A stretch of 64,000 nucleotides of DNA from Lycocorax pyrrhopterus obiensis (lineage: Eukaryota > Chordata > Aves > Passeriformes > Paradisaeidae), in the NCBI GenBank assembly GCA_014706295.1, contig JACSVZ010000004.1:15879264-15943263 (forward strand), given 5' to 3'. The position numbers were made by a program, and so were the translations under genes. The notes under the pieces are model-generated. The model did no database searches. It was given only the letters and a program-made list of their open reading frames with translations, and was not told the DNA's origin. The number at the start of each line of letters is the position of its first letter. Within the stretch, counting starts at the first letter, position 1. Positions 1-13,969 of this stretch are shown piece after piece.

Positions 1-3000
1 CCTCTTTTCTATTTGCATTCATTCTTCCCTTCCATAAAAGCCACTTACTACTATGTTTTGTGTCTAACTGAAGCCTTGACTCTACAAACTCTTATCCTTG
101 AGCTTTGGCACCAGGCTCAGCTAAGATGGTACTGCATAAATGTTTGTATGATTACATATAACCTAACCAGGAAAAAGAATATTCTTTTATGCTTCCAAAG
201 TTAAATCCGAACCTCTGCCTTGCAACAGACTGCCAGAGAAAACACAAGCACCATCAATAAGATACTAAATCAAAAGCTTTACAAAACAAGTGTGCAATGA
301 GACTTTTTTATCTAATTATGATACCATCATGAGCAGAAAAAAATACTATTAACCCCAAATCTGCAGGTTCTGTACTGGAGGATGCAGAGAAGACATGCAA
401 ACATGGGAATTACACACAATCCCTAACCCTTTTGCCAAGTGGCAGAAAAGAGGAGCCTGAATCAAAATACCTAGAGTCTTATTTTACAAATAATGTAACA
501 GCTGTCCACTATGAAACCTTGGAAAATTATATGCTTCCACCTGAGTTTCTCTGACAGAAATAACCATCCTTTATCAGCAAACACTGCAAGGCTGCACACA
601 GATAAGAAAGTCTTAACAGGGGGAAGATGTCATAAAACTTGGGCCAAAATTCAATATAATAATATGTTTCTTTGTGTGTGCATACACACAGTATTCCAAT
701 AAAAGCAATAAAAATGATAAACTCTTGGCCACAGGATGGTTCTCACTCACTGAAAGCAGGCAGCAGCTGCCTTTCTGCACATCTCACCCCATTTACAAGG
801 AGGCTGCTCAGCCGTGAAGGGTCGCTGCCACCACTGCTCTGTAACCTGGGCTGGAGAAGCGCCAGACAAACGAAGACTTTCTGCTCTTGTGGGGCTTTCA
901 CAAGGAAATCCTCAGGCTGGACCCAGCCCTTTGATGGGGGGCCCTCAGGAAGAACCATTCCATAGGAATGAGGCAAAACCCTTGAGAACCCAGAGGCAAT
1001 TCTCGGCCACGTGGGAACAACCTGTTCCTCCTATGTCAGAGTACTTTGATCTACCTGGGAACCCTTCTCCTCCCCTCTACCTTGGGTCATTTCTAGCTGG
1101 GGGCATAGAAGGAAGTTTGAGCTAGAGATGGTGCAAAAAGCCTTTTTGGAATTAGCTCTTCCTTCCTCGTCAAGAGGAATCTTCCTCCCTAGCCACAGCA
1201 CTAAAGAAGGAGGCTGAAAAAGAAATGTGGTTTGAATAAAAAAAAATTGTGTTTTCTTTTAGAAGTTGCTGTGTCTATTCCTTTGCTGAACTGTACTGTA
1301 TATACTTATGATATTTTTTCTCTCTGACTTCCTGTATTGATATAAATAAAACGGAACTTACAGTGTTTTCACAGCATGCAAGCCTGGCAAAATCTTTTTG
1401 TATTTCTAGTAAAACCCTTTGAGAAAATACAACTGATAAGGGGGAAAAAACAATTCCTGAAGAGTTCCCAAACCACAAAAATTATCATTTGGAAAAGTCA
1501 TGCTGATGGAACACACTTAAAAAATAAATAAAGAAAATTAAATCCATCATTTCTGATTACTCTCATTTCTTTAGTTGAGACTGAAGGAGATTTAAGAGTC
1601 TGCAGCAGAAGGAATGGAAATCTACTGGTTTTAATAGAGGATCCGTATTTACATGAACAGTCTACATTTTAGATGAGTGCATATTTTCCTGGAATTCTGA
1701 ATAAGTGTTTTCTCTAGAAAGGACCACAACTCAGTACACAGGACACAGAAGTACACAAACTTAATGGCAGTCCTGTGAGAGAAAATTAGCTCAGATTTAG
1801 GGGAACGTTTTTTGCATGTTAAATACTGACTTAAAATTAAAAGAAAAATGCTATACTGTTTCTTTTTCCATCAGATAAAAAAAAAGCATTTGTTTTTGAA
1901 TTGTTTTAACAGGAAAATGAAGAAACAGGTATAACATAATATTATGGAATATGATTGGAATTCCCTCTGAAAGATGCTCTGTCTTGAAATTACTCAAATT
2001 TGGACCAGATCCCTGGACAGGAGTGCATTTTTCTTACATGCAGAAAGACACAGCAAAGAGAAAGCAACTAGCAGTACCAGCACACACCACATTCTTCTAC
2101 ACAAAGGTAATAGGGTTGCATTATAACCTTTCCATCAGTTCCAAGATGGCTCTGCAGTGTGGCTCTGGCTAAGAGGTTCCCCAAGTGAATCAATCCTTTG
2201 TGCCCCATGTGAATGCCTTTGGTGAGGACAGATTGTACAGCAGCTTGAGTACGTGGGGTTTTAATTTTTGTCTTTGCTCTGGGGGCTGAATTACTGGAAT
2301 CATGTAATTGGTGCTTCAAAATGGCAGGGTCAGGACAGTGGCACCTATTTAACTTCAGGACCACACAAAGCCCCAGATCAGATGTTTCAGATTTAGTTGA
2401 TCCTAATGGATTCAAATATCCTTCTATATTTTGATGATTTTTTTCTGGTGTGCTTTTTTTGGGGGGGGAGGTTTGTTTGGTTTTTTGTTGTCATTTTTTT
2501 CTTTCAACTGGCACAGACTTCTAATCAATTTTATAACTTATTTTCAGTTGAACGAATGAACCTTTGTGAGCATGCAAGTCCCAAGAAGCCATATGGAGAA
2601 TCTACGAGACCTGTTAAAAGAGATTAATGCTACAAAATGACTCTATTTCTGCTCACTTTTTCCTTTGTGTGCTGCTGAAGTCAATTTAAGGACATTCATC
2701 CACAGAAGACTGAGAGGGACAGAGGAGCTCCCCCGGAGTTCAGGTTATGACCTGAACTCAGGGCACAGCTATCTCCCATCTAGACCTGTGACTCTCCTAG
2801 ATACATTTTGCCTCATCATTCAAAGTGTCCAGAAGGGCAGCACCAGGATGCTTGCTCTTATATCCTGCTCCTTAAAGGCATGCAGATGGAGTCCTGTTAG
2901 GAGAGCTCAGATTTGTCAGTGACATGATTACTTAGGAAGGTGCCAAAGGAGAAGAAAGAAGGCCCCCGTTAAACAGGGGAGAATGCACTTGATTTGCTTT

Positions 3001-5032
3001 TAGGTCACATTCAGTTAAAAATAAGGTAAAAAGACTTTATTGATGTGGCTGGCAAAACCTTCCATTTATCCACAGATGAGGCACAGCACAGCCAAGGCAA
3101 TCAAACCTTCCCACAGTGCTCCACAAAAGAGTGAGGATACCCACTGAGACCCCGGCTATGCTGCAGAGCCATTTCAAAGTCTGGCCAAAAGAGGCTGCTG
3201 CTGCTGACAACCAGCTGTAGCAGCCTTAGCTTGCAATGAATCACCACCTCCTGAGGGCACAGGCTGAGATCACCCTCTCATGGTATGCCAGCCATCAGCC
3301 TACCCATGTGAAAATAAAACATTCATCACACACATGCGGACTGGATATGAACAAATGACCCAGAAATCTGGGGGGTTCCAAGTCCTATTACCCTCTGCCT
3401 GAGTCATTCTCCTGTCACATGAAACTTGTTGTGACATATTTTGTGTGGGCTGCCGGGCAGGGGTGGAGAACCACCCAAAGCCTACTTTGTCATTTAGTCC
3501 TAAAATTATGTATAACTCATTCAACTGACAAATAAAAGAAAAAAAACTACCACGAAAGAGGAAAATGTGGTAGCAAGGGAAAAACTTCCTTGCTGAATAT
3601 TAGGTCTTCATTTGAATTCCAGCATATATCTGAATGAATTATATTTTTTAATTTGTTTAACTATGTTAATAGTCACCATGCACTAGTGGTTTTAGCAGTA
3701 TTTTCTCTTTATATGTATGACTCAAGAATTGCCATAGCAACTCGCTTCCTAATTAGCCTTCAGTTACGAACAATCAATACGATTAGACAAGGTCAGCGCT
3801 GGAGTAAGAGCTGGAGTAAGCTCTGCAGATTTTAAAAAAGGCTACTGAGAGTGAATAACAGCAAAAAGAGGAAGAGAGGGCTCCTGGATGGTCTTCCCCA
3901 AAGAACGGTCATTGTTCTGCCATTACTCACTCTCCTGTGAACCAAAGGAGTTGTGGCAAATGAGAGCTTTGCCACTTGAGTGCAGAGAGCTTTCAGCCTG
4001 CCAACACATTCACAAAGTATGGGGAACAGAAGCATCCTTATAGCTGCAGATAAAAAGATACCTTACTGCCACATTGTTGGGACTGATGTTGACTGCACAT
4101 CACCAAAATCAAGAACAAATACGTCCCAGATTTCTATCAATATGAAATCAATCTCCCTGTGTGGGAAAGGTTCCTGAAACCTGGAGACTCTCCAGTTCAC
4201 AGGAAGGTGCTCCCTGGGAGTTAAGCCTGTGCTGTGCTTAGCTGAGATCCCATTAGGAAGGCCTCCCTCTGGAGACCTGAGTGATTGCCCACTGCTGACA
4301 CAATTGCCCCCTCATTTTTACAGCCTGTTTCAGTCGTTAACATGTTATCTGTTACCCTGAAAGCACAGTGCCTGGCAGCACAGTAGGATGGAAATATAAT
4401 GTGCTATTCAGAGCTGCTCTGGGTCCTGGGAATACAAAACAGGATCCTTGATACTGACAGATGAAGGCTTGTGAAAAGCCACTTTACTTGTTAGTGTGTT
4501 TAAGTCTGCTACCAAGAAACACAGGCAAAGCCGAGCTTATTTTTAAATAAACAGTTTGTGTTGTCAATTATGCCTGGGCACATGGCTGTCACAGATGAAC
4601 TGTAATCCATTTACTTTCCTTGGTATAAATTCATCGCCGCTTGGCTCTGTCCTCTGTTCCTCCCCGGAGGTTACTCCTCTGCTGCAAATGTGCCTCCAGC
4701 CCCAGCTCACAGCACTGGGGCCCCAAACAGAGGGTCAGGATCAGGGAATGGAGAAGCCAGGACATAGCATGTGGTGACAACGTAATGACAAAACAGTCTG
4801 GACAGTGCCGTGTGAGGGCACTTCAAGTCATGAGTGTTGAGGCAATATGTCTTGACCTTCCTGTGCACAGGATGTCCCAAAGAAGGATGAAAGGGTTTTA
4901 AGCTCAAAAAAGGCAGCTTTTATTAGAATATCAAGTAGGATAATCAACTCTAAAGCAGAAAAACCTTATAGGATATTGGAAGAGAACTAGGAGGATTTTA
5001 TATCCTGACATGCAGTGCCTTTGGAGGTTTGG
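1..5032. other. Intronic DNA, no gene recognised
   Basis: Short open frames on both strands (up to about 115 codons, at 2068-2415 minus) match nothing I know and lack introns or conserved motifs. Apart from the T/G tract near 2.45 kb I see no structure. A 13-base near-tandem (gctggagtaag twice) lies at about 3797-3821. Confidence 0.6.
2427..2510. repeat. T/G-rich low-complexity tract with T7G8
   Basis: A run of Ts meets a run of eight Gs at 2454-2468 within a stretch built almost only of T and G, continuing to ctttc near 2505. Read on the FSHR strand it is C/A-rich. Confidence 0.85.
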
Positions 5033-5357
5033 AGTTCATAGAATAGTATGGGTTGGAAGGGACCTTTCAAGGTCATCCAGTCCACCTTCCCTGAGGGATA
5101 TCTACTAGACCAGGTTGCTCAGAGCTCAGTCCAACCTGACCTTGAATGTCGCCAGGGATGGGTCTTCCACCACCTCTCTGGGCAGCACATTCCAGTGGTT
5201 CAGCACGCAAACAGTAAACAGCTTCTTCCTTATACATAATCTGAATCGACCCTCTTTTAGTTTAAAACCACTACTCCTTGCCCTGTTGCGACAGGCCCCG
5301 CTAAAAAATTTGTCCCCATCTTTTGTACGTCCCATCTTTAAACACTGAATGGCCAAG
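5033..5357 (-). mobile_element. CR1 LINE fragment, 5'-truncated, with ORF2 C-terminus and 3' UTR
   Basis: The left edge has the antisense CR1 tail (catagaatagtatgggttgg), so the element lies on the minus strand. From 5356 down to 5126 a 76-codon frame without stops encodes the C-terminal end of CR1 ORF2, with the recognisable stretches SSGFKLKEGRFRL, IRKKLFTV and LNHWNVLPREVVEDPSL. Similarity ends abruptly near 5357, giving the usual 5' truncation of CR1. The region from 5358 to about 5620 is GC-richer but I do not recognise it. This is the best-preserved coding remnant of the copies here. It lies in the presumed FSHR intron in sense orientation. Confidence 0.92.
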
Positions 5358-8300
5358 TTCCTCAGTGGTCTGTTCCTAGTGGCAGTAAGCTCTGCCCAGG
5401 CCTCCTGTAAATCCTCTTCATCACCCCTGGGGCTGCTCCCTGCTCTCCAAGGCAGTCCTTGAGTGACACATACCCATCTCTGATCTGTAAATCTCCGGCC
5501 ACTTGCAGCCCCTCAAAGCTCCTCCCCGCCAAATGGGCCCTTTTTCCTGCAAAGGATAAACCCAACGCCCCTTCCTCCAGGGAGCTCTGCTGCTGCCAGC
5601 TCTCCTAAAGAGCCTCATCTAATTGGAAACAGAAATAATAAATGAGCACGTTCTTTTCACTGTATCGTGCTCACCCCTTCTCACAGCACAGATGGGAAAA
5701 GCATAAATCTTAAAAATCCAGCACGAGAAGCCTTAAAAATGTGGAGAATACAGATGAAAAACAGATCACCATAAAAACCTCATTCCAAATAAAAGATAAG
5801 ATAGACAAAGGGATTAGACATGTCTAATGAGCACCTTCACTTCATAATTACACTAGAAAGGATAAACATTTCCAGATAAAGATGTAAATCTTTGTGCTCT
5901 TGAGCAGAAAAGCAAGACAGAAGTAAACAATGCTTCCAAATAACAAAAACTGGTTTAATTCTGTCCCCACATGAAATTCTGCATTATTCCTGTTTTTAGT
6001 GAAGAAACGTCAAAGCACGAGACAACATGGTCAGGCCATTCCTGGCGTTTGTGTTGAGAAGCCCCCTATTTATTATGTGCATTTCTTCTCCTCAGAGGAG
6101 GAAGCACCCTATGAGGTGGACAAAATACATTCTCCATGTGGATGAACTAGCTCACAGTTGTTCCAGAAATGTTATCTTGGACCTCCTCCTTCAGCAAGTG
6201 GCATCAGCAGCTCTCAGAGGTGAGGTTCTGGGAAAGTCAAAGTCCCTGTCCCCAGCTCCCAGTCTTCTGCTGACTACGCTGGAAAACTTACAGACACCAA
6301 GAGTTCTCCAGCTTTTTGCATTTCTCTCACAATCATTTGTAATTTCCATCTGTGGTGTTGGCTCCCCAAGCATTCAAAATATTTTCTGGCTTTGTATCTG
6401 TCTACCATTCTAAATCCTAGCAATTTAAATCTTTCCCAGACTACTCTCTATGTATATACCCACACATATGCAGTTTTTAAGTCGGTAAGTATATATATTC
6501 TGCCATGTGGTGAGTAGTTTAGTCACAAAAGGTACACCACTCTTACTTGTTTTTAAAGAATCACACACACATATTTGGAAGTCTTCATCCAAACCAGGTT
6601 CCTGCTCTAGGAATCAAAACAAATATTCACAGTGTTTTGCGAGCAAATCGTTCTTGGCTTGGTCACAAAACAAACAATGGGCAAAATGAATCTCTGGTTT
6701 TACACCTGGGATGAATTAGGGCCAGCAGAGCCTTTGATAGAAAAATCAAAATGCAGCTCACTAATAATGATAAAATGCTCAGTTGTCTCTCCACTGAGCA
6801 AAGCAGCCATCAAACTAATGATTAAGTCCACATCAATCATTTGGCATAAAAAAAATAAAGGCTGTGCAATATAATGTTGTCAGAGAATCAACATCTCCTA
6901 CTTAGAAAATAAATGTCTTGACTTCATCTCAACATTTGTTTTCCACAAATGCTGAGGGTTACATCATTGCAACATGCCAGTTCCACTAGCATTATTCCTA
7001 AAATAAACAGAAAAGCTGGATAAAATTAATACGGGAAGGTGTTCCTGAAATCCTCCTGAAATTGAACTGCCATTTCCGATCTGGTGCCAGACTTCCTCTT
7101 TCTACAAACACTACTTAGCAGTGGCAACAATAAATATTGAGGAATATCCCATTTAGAACAAATTGGGCACAATTTCAAGGAGGTCACACCTTTTGCACTC
7201 ACTCACTGGTACAGTGACAATATACTCAACAAGATTAATAGATAAAACCTATAAAAACCTTTTTTATAGTTAAATTTTTTTCTTTTTTTTTTAAATTTAG
7301 TTTTGTATTTACAGTTCTGTTGTCAAGTCAGCACATTTTAATTCTGAATTCTATCGAGAAATTTGGGAGTTAATATGTAATTAACACACAAGAGGGAACT
7401 TTTTTGGCAAATTATTTAGAGGAATTAGAATGAATATAATGATTTTATCAAGAAAAAGATAATTATTAAATTCAGGACAATATTCTGACACGTCACATGA
7501 GAAAAAACATATTTTGCCATGTATGCGCAATGAATTATATTTGAAAATGTAAAATATATATTGAACCAGCAATTCTGAGTTCTTAGTTTTGTGGTATATG
7601 CACATAAATTTAATAAATGTACCACTCAGCCACCTTAAGAACAATTTTATGTTAATTAGTAAATATGTATTTTTATATTTATGAAGTCACTTAGATGGTT
7701 ATTTATTCTACCTTGAAAGCACATGAATCTCATAATAAAATACAGCTTGAAACTTCCTTTAGTTCTAAAATAGAGTGAATCTTCTGGAGGAAAGAGATGA
7801 AAACTGAAGATGTGACAGATTTTGGGGAAAAATTTTTGATTTTGCCAGCTTCCATCCTTCCCTCTTGAAACAAAAAACCCACCCAAAAGCACCTGAGATG
7901 AATATCAAAAAGCTGGCCAGAAAGCAGACATAGCAGCCTCCTCAGCATGCAGTGAACATATCCACGGGAGAAAAGAAGAAAGATCGTGGGATTAATTCTG
8001 CACCACAGGACGACCATCAATTCTGAGGCTCCTCGCTAGGTTTGCCAGTCACCATAATCAGCTCCACGCCTCTAATGCAAGGACCTGCAGTGGGGCTGCC
8101 TGGCAAAACTTAATGATGCAGAGGAAGGAAATATCTCCGTGTCATGCTGAACTTCCAGCCCGTCTGGAACAGCTTCTTGCTCTCCTGGTGGCAGGGGAAG
8201 CCCAGAAAACTGTCTAAGAGCAGGGCAAGCCAAATGAGAAATAATCTTACTAATTGAGAAAAAAATCTTGACAATTCACAGCATTTTCAATTGCAGAAGT

Positions 8301-11300
8301 GTTTTTTTTTTTTTTGTTTTGTTGTTTTGGGTTTTTTTTGACCACTGGGCTGAGACCTACTTTAAGAACTGTGCATTTCACCCTCAAATCTCATCTTGGA
8401 TGAATGAGGCTACTTGAGAGCCTACATTTATATGCGCAAAAAGGCTATCTCAATTTAGCATGCACTTAATCTGTTCTGTTTGCATGGAGGAAGGCAGAAG
8501 AACACTGGATCAAAGTTTCCTCCTAAAATAGAGTGGGACTCACACAAGCATTTGCCCACGTTGCATGTTTTATGAATTCAGGTAATCTGAACAGTATGTC
8601 ACTGGGGAGAGGCATTAAAGCATTTAGCATACATTCAGACGAGTTGGTTCCCTTTTTCTTTCTTTCTCTCTGTCTAGATAGCTGTAAAACAGGGACCTGA
8701 AATGATGTGCAAGATGACTCTCCCATTAAATACTTCAGTCTTTAATGCTGGCTTCACACCAAAGCAGTTAACAAATAAAGATTCTGCTAACAGTTCATTA
8801 CCACAAAGCTCATTCTTGCTCAACAAAAGCAAGTAATGACAAAATGTATTTTCTTCTTTTTTCCTTTCTAAATTTATTTTATCAAAGAAAGCAAGCATCA
8901 AGATACTAAACCACACAGAAAGAATTATGGAATACTTCTTTCTTGTGCTGTAATGTGTTTCAATTAAAATATGCAAATATTAGCGTGTTTTCCTGGAACT
9001 TTCTGAATAGAATATTTATAAAATGTTGATATGGACACTATTAATTGATTTTACATTTTCTAGCTTCTTCTAGGGGTTTTTACTTTATTTGTAATTGTGT
9101 TCCACCCAAGCATTAGCAAAAGACTGAGATCAGATTATCTTTCCCTGAAATGTAGCAAAACTGTAATTAAATCTCTGCTCCTTGACATTGGCAGTGAGTA
9201 GCTGACATGGATAATAAATTTCTCTTTCAGTTTTTGTAATTGTGCGAGGGATGACAACAGTAACTGTGGAAGTGGAAGATCTCTTCCACAGACAAGCTTT
9301 GGCAGGGAAAAGCAGAATACCAAGTGATGATGCAGCAAAAGGTTTATAGATTATAATAAAGCCACCTAGTCTTCGTTCATTGATTATTATGTTTAGAGCA
9401 CAAGGCATAGCTTCTACTGGAATTAAATAATTTGAACTGAGAACACCAGGCTTCCTATATATTCACACCAAACACAAAAGGTTGCTATCCAGGGGATGAC
9501 ATTTCCAAAGGCTGCAGGAGGGTCATCTGAAGCAAAGGAGAAGTACCTCAGCAGCTCATGGCCGTACGGAGAGACAGCGGCACAAGACACTGCTCCGCCC
9601 AGCTCCTCCACCACCATGGGACACAGGACCCCTGAGAGGAGCTCCCGTGGCTGTTTGCCTTTCCCATCCCATTTCTGGGAACCCATCTCAAAGGGCAGAG
9701 GGGGCAAATGAAGACTGACACACCCTGGCTTGCTGTCGGGCTGTGAAAGGCACGTCTGGCAGAGGACAAGCTTTCTTACATGATTTTGCTGCTGAATAGG
9801 AGACCTGAGTGCTACCAACCCCTCCACTGAGAAAGAGCCCTGTTCCAACCCACTGGTCACCATCAGACACAGACAGTCAGATGGGGTGGGGGCATCTGGG
9901 ACTTGCAAGTCCAGCTGCAGGAGCCAGGAAGCCTCCTGTGATTGCTCCCTGCCCAACCACCAGCCTGCTGACTTGTCCAGGGCCGCAGGGAAAGCCCCAC
10001 ATCACAGTAATGGCCCCATTCAAACATTTATTCTTTGGGATAGCAGCCTAGATTTTGAATTTCTTTGCCTGTGTTGGTTACTTGCCTTAATGTTTTCGAA
10101 CAGTAGTCCTCTGTTCCCTGAGAGAAAATGCATAGACTAATTTAAATGCATTAAGTAGCGTACTTATTTTCACGGCCTGCCCTTAAGATGCAGAATGTTA
10201 CACAGAAGTTCCTATAATGTAAATTAGAATTTAGTATCCATCTCAAGTTGCACCTTGAGAATGTACCCTGGAGTGTTTGCTACCAAAGGATGACTTTTAC
10301 CTTACTCAGTATGTATTTTGGTACACAGAATGGTCTGTGTACCACTTTCACCTTAGGGATGTAAATAAATACTTTTATAAGCATGCACTATTTAACTTAT
10401 ATATCACAGCAGATCCTAAAAAATCCATATTTTTCCGCTTGCAAAAAAATAAATAGCAGGTTTATCCAAATAATGCAACAAAAGGTAGAAAGAAGCTCCT
10501 GCCTAGATAAAATCTCTAAATGTCTTGCCTATACTGAATCATAACCATTTTCTCAAAATAGCTTTAATGAACTTAAATTTAAGCCCAGTCTTTTGCATAT
10601 CAAATGAGGCAGCACACAGTACACTGTGCAAGAAGAACTGGAGAAGCTGTGAAATGCTGGACAGCTTTCTTGGTAGCAGAAGACACAGACTGCTCGTCCT
10701 TAGGTCATCCTGTGATTCCTGCCTCCCCCCCCACCACGTCTTTGGGCTCTACACTGACAAGTGTCACAGAGTCACATGCAGGAGCTTAATGAAGTTGATT
10801 TCAGGAGCACATGGGATGGGTTAGCTACTTGCTAGCCCAGGCAGCTTGATGGCTACTACTGAAGAAGGTCTGGATGGTGAATGCATCAATTTGCCAGGTT
10901 GTTAAAACTAGCTAAAGAAAGTGAAGTCTTCCCATTCTGCCAAATTTTCTAGGTGAGACTTTTACAGTCAAGCCAAGAACTCTGGTCCTTCCTCAGCCAC
11001 AGAAAGAGAGACACCCCTCAATTCAAGATTCTGTCTTCTGGTCTCCACTGTTCTCAAGTAACTCCTTTGAGTTTAGATAAAACGTAAAACGTAACTCAGT
11101 ATGATCTAACCAAGTCAAAGGAAAGTGTGACTTGCCTTTTAGCCTACAGGGGCAAACAGGAGAGATTTTAGCATCATCCATCAGGTTGGTTGTTGTCTAT
11201 GAAATAATCTGGTGCTCGTGTATCTAGGTCACAGAGCAGCAGCTTTTGTCCTCAGGAACTACCACTGGATCCACAGCCTCAACAGAGAGAAAACCTGAAA

Positions 11301-13050
11301 ATCTTGAATGCACTAAGTAATTGAATAAATACATGATTCAGGGCTATTTTTCTCTACTAATTCATGAGGAAGCTGTAAATAGCTGCTGTCTTCCACAGAC
11401 AGAAAACTTTAGTTTCCAAGAGTGTCAGCTCTGGTGGATTCCCTCAACCATAAAAGCTTTAGCTTTCCATGATCTCCAGAGCTCATTAAAGCTTTAGCTC
11501 ATTAAGCTCTGTTATCCATACCATGGTTCATGCTCTTAAAATGTGTCTTTGCCAGCATCTGTTAAACAAATGCCTCTCTCCAATTACTCCAAAATAAAAA
11601 CAGGGCCAGTAATGGTGGGGTTTTTTCCTCTGTGACATCTTCTAGTTCAAGAAGTGCTTCATCCTCACAGATGAGTTTCCTTAGGCTGCACACAGGTTGG
11701 GTTTGAGAGCAAATGATGAACCAAAGCATGCTTTAGCTTAAACCCTTCAAAAAGAACAAATAACTGATGATGAATTTTCAAGGCGATTGCGCCTCAGGGT
11801 ACAGACATGAAGCCTCTTTGGCTTGCACAGGATAACACAATCAGACCAAACTTCCTATAAATATGATGCCCAAATCAGGCCTGGTTAGATCAACATGCAC
11901 AAATCTACTTTGCCACCTTGTAGTAACAGGAGAAAACTCAGCAACAGAAAAAGGGAGATTTAGTGTTGCTTCTGACTGTCTCTACTCCACATTAAGCACT
12001 TTCTGTGCGGGTTGAGGATGACATAGCTGCTGCAGAGCACGTCAGATTGATTTTGTCAGGTATGTGCCTGCATGGGACTACTTTTTAATTTAGTAACTGG
12101 AGGGTTAATTAATTCTGGGAGTGTAAACAAGTTGGTTAAGCAGGAGTCTAAAAGAACTGCCATGTTCCAGTTGACTAAGACCTAGGAGTACACTAAACAC
12201 GTAGCAAGAACACCTATTTGCTAAATTAACATGAATCCAGAATAGTGCAGAGGTTGGAGAGCTGCTGGCAAAAAGATGGCAAGTCTGTTCCTCATACCTG
12301 GGGGTTTCTGAATGAGTTTTCTGTGGGCAAATTCAAGTTGCATGTTTAGTAAGAGAAGTCTCTGATAATTAGAGCCTGTCAGTTTATTTCATAACTTTAA
12401 ACATTTTCTTTAAGAAGAAAAGATCCTTCTCCCAGAACATACTTCAGGAAAGTTGTTGCACCATATGACAGCCTGCAGAACTATCGTTTCGTATTTTGTC
12501 AGCAACTGAAGGAATTTAGATGGGTGAGAAGATAATGAAAAACTAGAAAATGGTTCATATGGGCTCTCATTCTTTCAAAAAATTAAAAAATGGCAAAAGT
12601 ATTCCAATCACAATATTGCCAAATTAAAAAAAAAAATCAGGTGAAACCTGAAAGATTTTGTCTTGGTAGCTAAAACTGGAGGTTCACCAGGGAGGTCAGA
12701 TCAACAGCTCCATGCCAACATTTCCACCTATTTTTTCCATTATGGATCACGGTCATTGGTGTCCATTCCAGAAAGTCCTTGGACAGTCTAAATAGAAAAC
12801 AAATGACACCTTGTCTGGGAACTCTGACTGAAAAGCATTTGACATTTTCTGGCAACATATATCTATTTAAAGGCCTCAGCAGTCTGAGTGTTTGGGAAGA
12901 TACTAAAATGCATAGAGAAAGCAGGAAAATATCAAGGCATTATTTTTCTTTGAAAACCAGAAATTTTTGTATTCAAAAGCCTTCATTCGCTTTGAAGGGA
13001 AGTATAACAGAGTTAGGATTCTCATGGAAGACTCATCTCAGACTTAACTT
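5358..13050. other. Intronic DNA, no gene recognised
   Basis: This stretch is mostly AT-rich. Two GC-richer patches (5358-5620 and 9490-10000) hold open frames of up to 177 codons on the minus strand (9956-9423). They overlap frames on the other strand and show no known domain, so I regard them as chance. No tRNA, SINE or exon was recognised. Confidence 0.55.
8302..8339. repeat. Poly-T / T-G low-complexity tract
   Basis: A run of about fifteen Ts is followed by gttttgttgttttgggtttttttt. On the FSHR strand it is an A-rich, C-interrupted tract. No element with a poly-A tail is recognisable beside it. Confidence 0.8.
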
Positions 13051-13969
13051 AGAATCATAGAATTATTAAGGTTGGAAAAGACAGATATTTCACAGAATAT
13101 TCTGAGTTGGAAGGGTCCATCAAGGGTCACTGAGACCACCAAATCCATCAAGTCCAACCTTTGACTTAACACCACCATGTCAACTAAACCATAGCACTAA
13201 GTGTCATGTTCAGTCCTTTCTTGAACACTTTCAGGGATGGTGATTCCATCACTTCCAAGGGCTGCTTGTTCCAATGCCTGAAAACCCTTTCAGTGAAGAA
13301 ATTCCCTCTGGTTCAACCTCGGCCTCCCCTGGTACAGCCTGAGGTCATTTCCTCTTGTCCTATTTGCCCGGGAGAAGAGGCCGACCCCCACCTGGCTACA
13401 ACCTCCATTCAGGAGATGTTCTGAGGATAACCACTCTTTCTGTTAAAGGCTGAGGCAAAGAAAGCATTAAGTACCTCAGTGTTTTCCTCATCCTTGGTGA
13501 CAATGTTTCCCCCTGGGTCCACTAAAGGAATGAGATTTTCCTTGGCCCTTCTTTTGTCATTAATATATTTATGAAAACACTTTTTATTACCTTTCACAGT
13601 GGGGGCCAGATTGAGTTCTAGCTGAGCTTTTGCCTTTCTAATCTTCTCTCTACATGACCTAACGACATCCTTGTATTCTTCCTGAGTTGCCTGACCTTTC
13701 CAGAGGTCATAAACTCTACTTTTTCCCTAGGTTCCTGTGAAAGCTCTGTGTTCAGCCAGGTTGGTCTTCTTCCCCGACAGCTCATCTTTTAGCACATAAG
13801 GACACTACTTCTGTGCCTTTAAGATCTCCTTCTTGAAGTATGTCCAGCCTTTCTGAACCTCTTTGTTATTAAGGACTCTTTCCCAAAGGACTCTCTGAAC
13901 CAGTGTCCTAAACAGGCCAAATTCTGCTATTCCCAAGATGGCCTCTGACCATCACGTTTCTAACTTGTA
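13051..13969 (-). mobile_element. Composite CR1 LINE: 3' ends joined to the endonuclease-RT linker of ORF2
   Basis: Two CR1-type 3' tails stand side by side at the left edge: agaatcatagaatt...ggttggaaaag (13051-13082) and ttcacagaatattctgagttgg (13089-13110). From there to about 13410 the sequence is the CR1 3' UTR and ORF2 C-terminal region. At about 13415 it jumps to the much more 5' linker between endonuclease and reverse transcriptase. There the minus frame 13597-13409 reads KKCFHKYINDKRRAKENL, then GGNIVTKDEE and VLNAFFASAF, typical of CR1 ORF2. The match continues through the endonuclease-side sequence to about 13969. The reverse-transcriptase core is missing. The structure is best explained by an internal deletion, with possible nesting of a second CR1. 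Confidence 0.88.

Noticed and set aside
3015..3060. Minus-strand CAATAAAG followed by TCTTTTTACC, a possible polyadenylation site
   Set aside because: AATAAA occurs often by chance in AT-rich DNA, and no transcript or terminal exon can be recognised upstream of it.
9423..9956. 177-codon minus-strand open frame
   Set aside because: No known motif, a GC-rich patch with overlapping frames on both strands, and no splice or promoter context.
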